From Kalaharituber pfeilii (Eukaryota > Ascomycota > Pezizomycetes > Pezizales > Pezizaceae), in assembly GCA_015179045.1 (NCBI GenBank), contig WHUZ01000024.1, positions 682,001 to 746,000 of the forward strand: DNA of 64,000 nucleotides. The letters run 5' to 3'. Both the position numbers and the translations under genes were made by a program. Positions 13,010-23,490 of this stretch are shown piece after piece. The notes under the pieces were generated by a model. It saw only the letters and a list, made by a program, of their open reading frames with translations. It was not told the origin of the DNA and searched no databases. Position 1 is the stretch's first letter. Each line of letters opens with the position of its first letter.

Positions 13010-13612
13010 GAAGCGAAGGACATCAACATTAGATCTCATCTTGCTACAATGCATGCAAGTATTCAAAATCTATCATGGATTCAGTGTATATATACATCAG
13101 AGTGCTTCTCTTTGAAGCCCTACAGGATCTTTAATACATTCACTTAATATATAAAATTTATATTTATAAGCCCTTATCACCGTTCTATTCAAAGTATACC
13201 GACCCTATTATTTGGCCGAACGGCAACAATTTTCATCCTGAAATAATCTCACAAAAAGAAAAAGAAAAATAAAATAAAATAAAATGAAAAAAAATAAAAT
13301 AAAAAATAAAAAAAATAAAAAAAATAAAAAAAAAAAATATTCAAGGCCCAATGAGGCCTGCGCATAGCCTGAAAGTCATATTTTACCGGTCACCGTCACC
13401 TGTCAAATAAATGGCACTTTAAATCAATCGCGCAACGTGCAGCTCAATCCATGTTTCTAGATCAACTGCGGTTGGGATGTTACCGTTTGATAGTCCCTAT
13501 CATGCTTACTCTACATAAAAGCAACGGTGATATGGGAAAATTAGAAACCACTGGATGAGGTGGAATGAACTATTTGTTGTGTAGTCTATAAAAGACTTAT
13601 TTTTGGATACAA
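13010..13612. other. gene-free DNA with A-rich simple repeat
   Basis: No gene seen. 13253-13338 is a run of AAAAT and AAAAAT units, possibly an old LINE tail without its unique part. Confidence 0.4.
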
Positions 13613-13624
13613 GCCTTTCAAGAT

Positions 13625-13997
13625 AGAAGCTGGGGGTGGCGGAATCGGATAGGTGCAGGTGTGGGGAGGTGCAGACGGGGGAGCATCTCGCTTTCCGATG
13701 CAGGCAGCAGAAGCCAGGAGAACCGTCCAGAAGGTTTTGAGAGGTGGAGCGACATGGGAAAGAATTGGAAAAGAAAGGCGGAGAATGGGGAGGAATATGA
13801 CATTTTAGAGAATTTCTTCGCCGGGGTCAAGTTTTAGAAGGTAGGAGAGCGCTGGGTCAAGTTCTAGAAGTTAGGAGATCGGGGGCGACGGCGCGATAGG
13901 GCCATGTACGTAGAAAGTTAGTTTAGCCTGTCTCCGGGCTTATGAGGGCTTGCCCAGCACCCTGCCATGGCCACGTGCTACACGGGGTTATGTGATT

Positions 13998-14057
<60 letters not shown>
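13625..14057 (+). mobile_element. family B LINE, 5'-truncated, 433 bp, 60-nt A-tail
   Basis: Starts in the last codons of a LINE ORF2: its translation carries the zinc-knuckle type CRCG...HLAFRC also seen on the minus strand at 31.2 kb. Then come two copies of the TTCTAGAAG-type UTR unit, the CCTGTCTCCGGGC and CCCTGCCATGG tail, and about 60 uninterrupted A. A perfect 12-bp duplication GCCTTTCAAGAT lies at 13613-13624 and 14058-14069. The long pure A-tail and exact duplication suggest a young insertion. Confidence 0.9.
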
Positions 14058-14058
<1 letters not shown>

Positions 14059-14069
14059 CCTTTCAAGAT

Positions 14070-17000
14070 TAGGTTTGCTCTATGTGACCCGACACCTTTA
14101 AATTCAGTAATGAAGGCTTACATGGCATTTCCGGAGTGAGGTTGCGCTGCAGTTCTTGTATACGGTGGCTGGAAGCTGTCCTCTGCAGCCACTGATTCTT
14201 TATGTACTCAGTGATTCAGTTCTGAAATGGAAACCGATATTCGAAATAGGCACTGAGGGATTATTTTATGTAACGAATTATCACTACTACTTTGGAGCTA
14301 AAGTCATGCAACTTAAAGGTTTGAGAGTGCGTTTCTTAGCCTTATTCCTTGTAGCTATATTTTCAAGAATTTTCCTCTGGTTGTCCCCCGTTGGTGAGTT
14401 CTGCTAGTAGATTTTCCTGGAACGGCTGATGCTGGCAGATAGTGGCGGATGGTTATTACTCATTGCAGTTAGAACTCTACAGCGGCGAGATATAAATTCA
14501 TTATGTGACTGCTAGTTCCCATATAGGAATTTGTGCTTCTCTCCCTTGCACTGTAACACGTGGAAAGTCTCCTGCCCCAACGAGAGTGAAAAAAGGTCCA
14601 TCCGCTTATATTAGCACGCTGAGACTACTATAGGGGATGCCAAAATAATATGCCTTGGGCTTGCATAACGCTCCGCTAGCCGGACACTAGCCGGAGTCTA
14701 GTTGACTTGACGACTACATACACTTAGTGGCCTTGTTTGTTTTAGTTTGAGGTGCAAGCTCTGGCATTGCCTGATACTGTTATGTAGCGACTCCTTCTCC
14801 AGGTCCATTGTGCTCCAAATCAGCGGGTAAAGGGAAATGTACTAATGTAGGGGAGTCAGTCCAGATTTTGGATTCTGCTCTACATAGGTATCTTCAGAGG
14901 GCTAGCTTTTGCAATCTTGCGCTCACAGTTACGACACGGTCAGAATCTTTAGGTGTTTGCTTAACACAACTGACCATTGTGATGAGAGAAATTCCCGCAC
15001 TTCAGCATTCTAAGTATGACAAATGCGGCGGTGATTGCGGCGCGAACCCGTTTTGACGTCTCAGAATCGTCATTCATTGCCCTGTACTTCACTGTCTAGG
15101 TAGGAGATATGCATGCAGCTATGCGGAACATGACTGTCTCAATATGCATGTGCTCCAATGTAATAGGAACTTCCCGAGGTTTAATTTTGCATGAGGATAG
15201 GCAGGTAACGGCGATTTGTGTTAAGGTCTCAACGGACTTTGGAAGAGCGGATTAACTAAAGTACATTGGGGTTTCATCTCACTTGACGCCGGATATATGT
15301 CTTACTAGCACGTGCAAAATAGCGCTGTAATTCTGTACGTCACATGAGGCGATAGATATTTCTAATCATGGGATTCGAGTGCCGTAGTCTTTACCTTTCC
15401 AAACATCATTACCGGAGTGAGGTTGTTACAGTTCAAGTTTTGTTACACATTATTCAAACATGAATTTACTATACAATTCAATTCTTGATATCTGGCAAGG
15501 GCATTGTTCTCCTTGCCAGGCAAGAGCATAAACAGCACCAGCACAACTGTGATGTGTTTCTGAGAAAGCAATGCGTCCATTAGGTTGCTGTTACCTATTC
15601 GGTACTTGCTTACCATTTCTAATTGATTGACCATGCTATACTATGCAGCTGCGTTGCAGCTGCAGGCGAGGGTGGGCTGTGCAACATGATTCCTGCACAT
15701 GCATGGTTCGCCACAATCCGCAACTTGCGCCCCCGACTCACATACAGTCCACATCAATAATAAGTAGACAGGAACAAATCGTTGAGGAAATGGCAACAGC
15801 GTTTTATTTGTTCATATTATTGTCGATAGCAAATCGACTAAGTTCTACATGCGCAAAAATTTTATGGATTATTTTATGGATATCACCACCGCAATCTCGG
15901 TTACAGTACAAGCTAATAGGTTCTGAGTTTGTAATTGTGTGATCAACTTGTATGGTTCTCAGTCCCGCTACATGCAAAGCTAGCGATCCATAACAGCTGC
16001 GACAAGATATGATCGAAAATCTAGCCGAGCTTTTATTGCTAGGACGCAGGTTCGGACTTAAAGAACCAGTGCAAACCTTACTCTAGAACGCTGCTGTTAA
16101 TGGTCGTTGGCACCCAATTATTGCCAGTTCATAAGAAGTATCCGGGTCAACTATGATGAACGATGTATGAGACTCCATGGAGGTGGCTTTGTAGTATACG
16201 CGTAAAGCTGAAGCAAGCTACATGCTGATGTTCTTGTTGGGGAGACCTTCTTGAGGCTCCCCTAGTTTGTGTGTAAGGTTCCCTGTGAGATATATGAGCT
16301 ACTTACCAGTTCCTGGCAAGTGAGCGTGCGTACATCCCTACCATAAGTATCATTTGCTGGAACGAGCCACCAACACGGAGAACGCTAGCTTTGGGATTAG
16401 GCACTACATACGGCAAACCTGCCTAACCAACTGGTGTCGAGACTACAAACCGATGAGTCTGGCGGGGAGCGGAGAGCGCCCAGGGGGAAGGGGCAGTTAA
16501 CCTGGGGTGGGGGATTAGGGCTATCATGGAGTCGGAATGGTATGATTACACTGAGGAACAATTGTGGTGAGTAATTAATTAGGAACACCCCACGACCATC
16601 TATTGGACGAAGTTAACTGAATGCTCTCCTTGGTTGCACAGGGATGATGGCCTGAGGAAGATCCTTCTCACATTGCGTGCGACGGCCCTTGATCGGAGGG
16701 GTCGGTTGCATGGCAAGCTAAAGGCAACCCACTGCCCGCACCTACCACAAAGCCTTCCCAACTTTTGCTTTCTTGCAAACTTTTAGGAAGGAGAGTTCGT
16801 ATTATTTTTCCTCTATATCTCCCTTCTACCACGCTCGCTTTTTTTATTTTTTTATTTTTTTCCTTTTTTTATGTATTTCCTTTTTTTTTTGTCCCTTGTC
16901 TTTCTTTTACAGTTAGAAATTCGACCGGTGGGAGCGTTGATCAATATAGCTCCCACTGCCCCTCTCGAATTGAGACTCGGAGGTAAGCGTCTTTGTGGTC

Positions 17001-17487
17001 GCTAAAGCTTGTGTGTATGGAACATGTTCAAAAAAATATAATTACTTATCATAGGACCGACTAGTTACGGATTTGAAAGGAGATAAAGTGAACTTGAAGG
17101 GCCCTGCATAGGGACAATACGCCATACACAATATTCAACCTTGCGTTCCTGAGGCACATCGATTAGATCGGCTGCGAACTGACGTTGAATTTGTTCTGCC
17201 TGCTGCACGGCCACGGCAACGTGTACAGGCACTTACATATGTGGATCTTCTACTAGGTCACCTGCATTGCAGCGCACCTATAGCTAAGGCAACTCCCAAT
17301 GCGCCTCAACCTCGTTCATCTCAACAGTCAACCGCTACCAATATATTCGCAATTGAACTATCTGACACCATTTCACAACTTGAATATAATACGTCCGCAT
17401 TTCGTTCACATCAACCGATATCTGGCGAACTGAGTTTTTGACCTTACAACAACTACATCTGGTGGTCAACTATTGATATTTCCAACA
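14070..17487. other. gene-free DNA and upstream region of the rhodopsin-like gene
   Basis: No coding frame is supported. 16795-16915 is a strongly pyrimidine-rich plus strand (T-runs broken by C), typical of promoters of ascomycete genes, about 600 bp before the start codon at 17488. The last 450 bp are probably promoter and 5' leader; no TATA box can be assigned with confidence. Confidence 0.45.
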
Positions 17488-18820
17488 ATGGGACCAGAAA
17501 GTCGCATCGGCTTTGAAATCGCCATTGGCGTGCCCTGTGTTCTGCTCATATTCCTCCGCGCATGGGTCCTGTCCCGGTTCAGGCGAGCTCGCTTCGGCAA
17601 CAATATTACAAACGCAGCACTATATCTTACCTGTCTATGCGTTGTAGCGACAAATGCATGTAACATCTGGACTTCAAGTAAATTGATTGAAGCCCGGCAT
17701 CGAACGGACCTCATTCGAGAACCAAGCACTGGACTCCCATTACAACTTGTACCTACGGCACTCAAGATTTCGTTTGCGTTAAAATGCTTCTATGTGGTGG
17801 GATTGTATGCAGTGAAGGCGGCATTTTTGGGGATTTTCGTGGAGTTGGAGCAGCATTTGGAGAAAAAATTGAAAGTGTTTGTGAAGTTCACAATTTGGGC
17901 GACGGTGGTGCTGTTTACTGTCAATTTCTTATTGACGACGTTGTGGTGTGTGCCATTCGATACGAATTGGTGAGTAGCATATCCTACCACCTTTCAAAAT
18001 TGTACATGGTCATTCGATGCCTGAGCAGAACGCTAATGGATCTATTTGAAGGACTTTGCATATGGAAAGGCTTTGCTCCTCGCTCAGGAGTATGGTAGTA
18101 GTTGGTTTTGGTACAGCTAGCAATGTACTTACGGATCTTTGCAGTATGTTTAGTATCCAGTGAACGGGAGCAAGTGCCGTACTAACATATTGGTTCACAC
18201 GTACAGTTCTGGCAATTCCTCTTTTTGTACTGAAGACTCTTCCCCTCCGTCGCCGCGAAATGTATGCCATAGCCTTCGTCTTCTTCCTCGTCCTCATCTG
18301 CGTTGTGGCCTCCATCGTCCGCTTCATCTTTCTCTGGGACTTCATCTACGGTGATAACGACAACCAACTCCCTTCCCAGCAAAATATCATTGTATACACC
18401 AGCGAGCTCGAAGTCGTCATCGCTGTCTGGGCCGGGTGTCTCCCTGCTCTCCGTGCCCTTCTTCGCCGCCCTAGCCGTAACGGCACAACTACAGGCACAA
18501 GCGGTGCCCATCAAAGTGCGGTGTCCGGGTACCGCAGATCAATTGGGCTGCGGTCGACAGCGGGCCCGGGCAGCAAGGTACTGAATGGCGAGTCCCAGAT
18601 GCAAGTCGACCTTGAGGCTCAGCAAAAGCCGCAGGAACAAAGGAACCTCATGCTGGCCAGGGGGTTCGGATACGGCGAGTATGATCCAGATGCAGAAGAG
18701 GGGATATATATCGAGCATAAGCTCAGCATAGAGTCGGAACGGGACGGTAGTGGGAGCGAGGTGGAACTGCGGCATATACCACCAAGTCCGCGCAGCCTGG
18801 AGCGGGCTCATGTTCGTTAA
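17488..18820 (+). CDS. seven-helix membrane protein, fungal rhodopsin-domain (SAT4/PTH11-like) family
   Basis: Exons 17488-17969, 18052-18143 and 18207-18820 join to a 395-residue protein without a stop. Start choice: ATG in AACAATGG context, with an out-of-frame leader upstream. Seven hydrophobic helices can be placed at about residues 9-28, 42-60, 95-118, 131-153, 174-202, 209-233 and 251-277, then a hydrophilic tail of about 118 residues. Family-typical features are the NW after helix 4, a cysteine soon after, VLTDL at the start of helix 5, IPLFVLKTLPLRRRE in the loop before helix 6, and the ELEVVIAVWAGCLPALR block of helix 7. Such proteins sit in the plasma membrane; some (PTH11 itself) sense surfaces, but ligand and partners are unknown here. 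There is no N-terminal CFEM cysteine domain. The neighbours are transposons and give no functional hint. The exon joins were derived by eye from splice signals and frame. Confidence 0.88.
17970..18051 (+). other. intron 1 of the rhodopsin-like gene
   Basis: Donor GTGAGT, branch-like GCTAATG about 15 nt before the acceptor TTTGAAG. Only this acceptor keeps the frame into the conserved helix 5 segment; the upstream CAG choices give a stop or a non-family sequence. Confidence 0.8.
18144..18206 (+). other. intron 2 of the rhodopsin-like gene
   Basis: 63 nt with donor GTATGT, perfect branch site TACTAAC and acceptor TACAG. Removal joins TDLC to ILAIPLF in frame. Confidence 0.88.
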
Positions 18821-19630
18821 TCATATCTTCGCATTTCCCATCTTTGCTTGCCCTGCTTTACAAGCTCTCATGTTCTTTGGCTCACTTATCTCTCACATAT
18901 ATGATGACTCTTCGTTTTATAGGATTTTATAATATTTCTGGTTTTCCTTTCACGATCAGCATCGGCCCTATTCATCTGGTCCCATATAATGACTATACCA
19001 CTTTTTACGAATTTATCTTTAGCCATGTTGAAGATTCATTCATTGCCAAAAACCATTTTTATACCTTACTCATGTATCATTTTCCTATGACCTCTGTTCT
19101 TCATTTTTTTTCTTTTGTATATGGTGTTGGGGCTCTGCGGGTTCTTTTGTGATCTTTTCCTGTTGTCATTCAATTGCCAAGGGTTGGTTGAATAGGTTTC
19201 TTTCTGTGTGCCCGGTAATTTCCCCTGTCTTAGTTCGCTTTGTTTACAAACCATACGGCGAATATCGTGTATATTGCTGGTGAATTTCTTGGGTACTACA
19301 CTGGTCAATTTGGGAGGCCGGTGTCAGCGTTTGCATTTAGCTGTACTTGTGCTTGTATGTATGGAACATTGTATCAATAATATACTTGAGCACTATTGCG
19401 GTCGGCACACTATGCTAAATTGTGAGATTATTACACCTTTTATGAGGCATGTGGTCATGGGATCGTCTGGTGGGTTTTAATATTTTCCATGTTTATACCC
19501 CGGGTCCCCCGCGAGCTAGCGCTAAGTGCAGGTAGATCCATGTGTTCCAACCTTTGAGTAATAAACCTTAAACTTCAGCGTTCTATTACTTGAATGTCAC
19601 CACGTTAGAAGACTGGCCACCGACGCCAGT
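18821..19630. other. 3' flank of the rhodopsin-like gene
   Basis: T-rich sequence without a supported frame. AATAAA-like TAATAAACC at 19559-19567 is a possible polyadenylation signal, about 740 bp after the stop. Confidence 0.4.
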
Positions 19631-19632
19631 CT

Positions 19633-20523
19633 TTTAGAGATATCGTTACTCGCATACCGCTCCGAGAGCTATGATGAGATTACGTACAAACGAGATAAAA
19701 CTAAAAGTATAAATAATAAAATAATAAATAAAGAAAAAATAAAGAACCTCGCCTTGTGAACTCCCTCTTGTCATCTCTCCACCCATCTCATCAGTTCTGC
19801 CAATGGGTCCGGCTCATCTTCCTTCCCCGTCGGCGGCCTTCTCGTCGCCTCACGCCCCATAGCCACCTTCTCTTCCACACCTCGAACCTCTTCAGGGCCC
19901 GTTCTGTTGTCTCCTGTGCCACACCACTCCACCTATTGTGAACCCCCATGCTCTCAACCCTTTCTACCCAGCCAGCCGCCAAGAGTGCTTGTCATCCTGC
20001 CTAACCTCCGGATTTGTCAGTAGTCTAAGTCCAATCTATTCCTTTCCTTTGTCCGCTGCCTCTTGACCACCATTGTCATCCCTGTCTCTGTCACCACCTC
20101 GTCCTGGTAAGGGAGGAGAGTCCCCAATCTCGCTGCCCTGTCTGCCTCCTTATTGCCCCTTAGTCCCTCTGTCCTTTATCCTCATCACTACATCTAATAA
20201 GCCCCGTTCCGCCGTCACCGATCTTCTGCACCGTTCTGATTGCCACTTGCGAGTCCAGGAAGATTATCAATTTATCCTCTCGCTCCGTCTTTAGAACCTT
20301 CGCCATGGTAATCAGTTCCGCATCAGTGACTGTCGTTTTCTCACCTAGGTATACCGATTCTGTCTCCTAGCTTTCCAATAGCTGGCTCCAGTCCTTTTGT
20401 CCAATCCGCTACCATCTGTGTATCGCCATAGCCCACAGGGCGGTAAGCGATAAATGATAAAAAAAAAAAAAAAAAAAAAAAAAATACCATCTGTGTATAC
20501 CGATTTTAAGTCCTAACCTTCTT
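19633..20523 (-). pseudogene. LINE 3' part: RNase H and C-terminal region, degenerate
   Basis: On the minus strand the tail (family A end GCGAGTAACGATATC with a degraded hairpin) is followed upstream by the C-terminal region and part of an RNase H domain (YTDGS, GNKEADRAA, ERNRLDLDY). Several stops and frame changes are present and the zinc-knuckle is damaged, so this copy is dead. The nested family A tail at 20424-20484 sits inside the RNase H part. The 5' side is cut off at about 20520 by an ORF1 fragment on the other strand. The related minus-strand RT pieces at 21.7-23.4 kb may be the rest of the same element. Confidence 0.75.
20424..20484 (+). mobile_element. family A LINE tail-only insertion, 61 bp
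   Basis: Only 35 nt of element (CGCC ATA GCCC ACA GGGC GGT AA GCGATAAATGAT) plus 26 A, between perfect 14-bp duplications TACCATCTGTGTAT at 20410-20423 and 20485-20498. It interrupts a minus-strand LINE RNase H segment. The first bases of the outer stem (TAT) come from the duplicated target. Confidence 0.93.
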
Positions 20524-21065
20524 CCTCATTGCGGTGACAAAGAAACTCGGGAAAGTAAGAGATTGGATGGAGAATGCGAACCTACGGATGGGAAAGATTG
20601 TTGCGGCAAGATGGTTGGTGAAGAAAGAGAGGAGGGAGGGAAAGAAGGCTAGCTCGGTTGTTATCTACCTGGAGGGGGAGGTGGAATCGGATAGCCAAAC
20701 ACCAGCGAAGGTAAGGTTGTCAGGCAAGTGGTACGATTCGTGCCTGTATGACTGGGATAGAATTACAAAGGTGGACAGAAAGGGGAAGGGGAGGGATGTG
20801 GAGGAGATGGACATGACTGCTTGATTTTCTGGGGGGATATTTGGGTATTCGTGCTTGATTGTTCTCTTGGGGGATTGGGCTTTCCCTTTGTGTTTCTCTG
20901 CATCACTGAAGTCGTGGTATTGCTGTGTGCTTTTACAAGGGACGATTTTGTAGGTAGTTGCACAGGTGCCTGTCTCCGGGCCATAAGGACTTCGGTCTAG
21001 GGACCCTGCCATGGCGAACAGCTGCAAGCGGGGTTACGTGAAATTAAAAAAAAAAAAAAAAAAAA
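20524..21065 (+). pseudogene. LINE ORF1 C-terminal fragment with family B tail
   Basis: The open frame 20534-20824 encodes about 96 residues with GKIVAARWLVKKERREGKKA, SSVVIYLEGEV and YDSCLYDWDR. This is the conserved C-terminal block of the fungal LINE ORF1 (Gag-like) protein, and the same block recurs at 24.4 kb. It is followed by a UTR, CCTGTCTCCGGGCCATAAGG, CCCTGCCATGGCGAACAGC and an A-run at 21046-21065. ORF1 should lie far from the 3' tail in a full LINE, so ORF1 next to the tail means either an internally deleted element or an ORF1-only lineage like that at 23491-24843. No duplication was found at its left edge. Confidence 0.7.
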
Positions 21066-21076
21066 GGGCAGATATA

Positions 21077-21152
21077 TATATATATATATATATATATTTT
21101 CTTAATATCACATAACCTCGTAACAGCTGTTCGCCACGGCAGGTCAAGAGGA
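21077..21152 (-). mobile_element. family B LINE tail-only insertion with TA repeat
   Basis: (TA)n and T-run, then the complement of a family B end (CACATAACCTCGTAACAGC, GTTCGCCACGGCAGG). GGCAGATATA occurs at 21067-21076 and 21153-21162 as a 10-bp duplication. It sits directly after the A-tail of the preceding element. Confidence 0.75.
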
Positions 21153-21162
21153 GGCAGATATA

Positions 21163-21550
21163 CACCGGAATTGCTAGGCCAATTGCATGCTGGAGTGGAT
21201 GGGCATGGATGGACTACAGAGCTAGCAGAACGCACGGAAAGCTCAGGACACAGGGAAGGTGGCAATACAGAATGGCGAGGGCGATAAAGGGATACCGACA
21301 GGCACAAGCAGAGATGTAGTGGAGGGCTTGGCCAACCTGGACTCAGTATATGTGTTCATTGAAAGGGAGAGATCCTGGGTAGAAGCAAAGGGCACTGCAA
21401 TTCGAAAAGGAGGCATGCATAGAAGCAGGAGTTGGGCTACCTGAGCAGCCAGCTGGATTGAAAGGCAAAGCTTGCTACTGGCCACACTACCGGCCCTACC
21501 GGCCTCAGCCGCCAGGGAGGAATGGGAACAAAGTGTAATGGAGGAAGAAG
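21163..21550 (+). pseudogene. LINE RT-to-RNase H linker fragment
   Basis: Frame-broken plus-strand fragment with GTSRDVVEGLANLDSVYVF and AREEWEQSVMEEEG, matching the linker between RT and RNase H in the copies at 36.6 and 63.4 kb. It ends where a minus-strand tail is inserted at 21552. Confidence 0.75.
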
Positions 21551-21551
21551 G

Positions 21552-21660
21552 TTTTTTTTTTTTTAATTTCAGGTACACCCGCTTGCAGTTGTTCGCCATG
21601 GCAGGATCCCTAGACCGAAGTCCTTATGGCCCGGAGACAGGCACCTGTGCAATATATCTG
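21552..21660 (-). mobile_element. family B LINE tail insertion
   Basis: T-run, then ACACCCGCTTGCAGTTGTTC, GCCATGGCAGGATCC and the CCGGAGACAGGC complement of the family B tail. I could not identify a target duplication. Confidence 0.65.
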
Positions 21661-22255
21661 CCCTGATACGTAGCAGAAATAAGACTGGTAATAATGGCAG
21701 GCATTTGTGATGTCCCATCTGTCATAGTGGCTGTAGCTCTTCTCCTCCCGTCCTACTTTAGTCAAAACGTTATTTGCTGGAGTCTTCTACAAGAGCTGTT
21801 AGATTCTTGTCTACTCTTTCAATTTGTGCCACAACATTTTCTCATCTCATAAAGTTGAATGCTGGCTTGATGTCATCAACTGCCAGGGCTGTCCATTCGC
21901 CCTTGTCTAGCTACCTGGGTCTTTACTTCCTTTAGTAACTGAGATTACAAGTCCCCTACCCCTCTGTAAGATCTTGTCCGATCTCATCCCTGTGAAAGAG
22001 CTGGCCGTAGGACTGTCGGAGAATTGGCTACCACCCTTCTGGCCCAGGTTTTCTACTGTGTTGAGAAGGATTATAGGTCTCCAGCTGCTGATATCTGATT
22101 ACTTTCCTCTCTTTAAGATCATTACTGTTTCAAAGCCCCTTGCAAAGTCATATCCCCTATTTATGCAGTCTATAACCCTCTCTCAAAGAGGGGACGGCCT
22201 GGACCCTCTGGTGGAGTTGGTGATACGGATGGACAGATGGGACTGGGTTGCACTA

Positions 22256-22690
22256 AAGTCGAACCTGTTATATTAGATAAGGCCGGGACCTGCGGGTTTT
22301 ATCCAATAAGACAATATCCAACAATCCCCACTTATCAGGGTGACCGAACAAAGTATCAATGATGCCATGATGATGAGAGATGACGCATGGTAATGATGCC
22401 ATTGATAGTTATCCATGATGCCCTGGTGATGATGATGAGAGAGAAGCTTGTTAATTAGCACTTAATGTTAAGTAGAATAATGCAATAACCGACACGCTGG
22501 AGGCCTATATAGAGGCCCGAACGGCCCTATACAAAGGTCAAGTTCCAAGCGTTGTCCTAAGTTACACCTACATTTCGCTGCTATCGCAGATACCGTAACA
22601 CCACTGGCCCAATTGGCTCGGGCCGGCAAAGTTGATCCAATAAAGAAGGGTTATCCAATATGACATGATCCAATATGAGAGGTTCGACTG
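22256..22690. mobile_element. TA-flanked inverted-repeat element, Tc1/pogo-like non-autonomous, 435 bp
   Basis: The left end AAGTCGAACCTGTTATATT and the complement of the right end CAGTCGAACCTCTCATATT agree at 16 of the first 19 positions, and TA lies on both sides (22254-22255, 22691-22692). Length, ends and TA duplication fit a non-autonomous Tc1/mariner or pogo element. Both subterminal regions contain repeated TATTGGAT-like motifs. No transposase frame is present. The interior carries an LTR-like segment at 22500-22600. Confidence 0.75.
22500..22600 (+). repeat. LTR-like repeat, plus-strand copy
   Basis: GGCCTATATAGAGGCC, ACAAAGGTCAAGTTCCAAGC, GTTGTCCTAAGTTACACC and the end TACCGTAACA recur in inverse orientation at 23438-23490 and 24844-24910. 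A TATA-like box and the ...CA end recall an LTR end, but the full repeat and its coding part are not recognisable. Confidence 0.5.
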
Positions 22691-22753
22691 TATCTCTGAT
22701 ATCTGGGGTTTCTTTGTGGTTCACTAATTTTGCTTAATCTCCTTTGTATTTGA

Positions 22754-22803
22754 ACTCGCTGTAGCCCACGAGGCGGCATACGATTTTTTTTTTTTTTTTT
22801 TTT
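22754..22803 (+). mobile_element. family A tail followed by a T-run
   Basis: The plus-strand hairpin CTCGC TGTAGCCCACGAGGCGGC ATACGA is followed by 20 T instead of A. See the related T-then-A tail at 31980-32021. No target duplication was identified. Confidence 0.6.
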
Positions 22804-22957
22804 AGGTTGAAGGACCGGGCATAATGTGGTTCCCCGGGTCTCTTAAGTAGGCCGTATGGAGTGTCAACTGGTCCTGGGGCTGAGCTCGGCTGTGTTCTGG
22901 AGAGAACCTTCTCGACCTCTTGCCTCACCCTCACTCTTTCTTTCCATTTCTTTTTTT

Positions 22958-23004
22958 TTTATTTCACGTAACCCCGCTTGCAGCTGTTCGCCATGGCAGG
23001 GCTA
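22958..23004 (-). mobile_element. family B LINE tail-only insertion
   Basis: T-run, then TTTCACGTAACCCCGCTTGC, AGCTGTTCGCCATGGCAGGG. It interrupts the minus-strand LINE ORF2. No duplication was found. Confidence 0.65.
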
Positions 23005-23437
23005 TCTCCTTGTCAAACCTTGGACCAGATTGACACTCTAGCCTCCTTTCCTGAACTGTTTGGATAGATCTCGTAGCACCTCAACCATTTAACCCCTCCC
23101 TTTGTGGGATGTCTTCTCGTGTCTTGATCAATTCCTCCCATCGGTCCCAGTCTGTACCTGTATCGCCCTGACTCTTGTATCCTCCTGCAGATTTAAGAAC
23201 CCCTCACCTTTTCATGGTCTACACCTGCAATCCAGGTAGCCTCTGTCCTGGACCCGTCCCCATCTCTTGCGAAGACCAGGTCCAGCTGTGGCCTCCTACT
23301 CCTTCCTTCGACCCGGTGAAACTAAGTTGTTGTTCCTTTCCGTACTTGTTGTATCAACCATAGGTCTCCATTCTGTCTCTCAGTGTCGTTGTCATGGCTG
23401 TTACAGTCACATATAAGTAGGCCCACTGCGCCAATAT

Positions 23438-23490
23438 TGTTACGGTTTCTACGATGATGTAGTAAATATGAGGGTGTAACTTAGGACAAC
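23438..23490 (-). repeat. LTR-like repeat, minus-strand copy, part 1
   Basis: TGTTACGGT...GTGTAACTTAGGACAAC is the complement of the end of the 22500-22600 copy. It stops exactly where the ORF1-only element begins and resumes at 24844. Confidence 0.6.

Larger units (their letters stand above)
21700..23437 (-). pseudogene. degenerate LINE ORF2 (endonuclease linker and RT), several insertions
   Basis: Minus-strand translation gives, from right to left: an endonuclease end and linker (TWIAGVDHE, WDRWEELI, near 23.1-23.4 kb), RT segment SSAPGPVDTPYGLLK (about 22.85 kb), RGYDFAKGFETVMILK and SSWRPIILLNTVE (about 22.05-22.2 kb) and EWTALAVDDIKPAFNF (about 21.9 kb), which is RT motif A. Many frameshifts and stops make it non-functional. 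It is interrupted by a TA-flanked element (22256-22690), a family A tail with T-run (22754-22803) and a family B tail (22958-23004). Confidence 0.75.
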
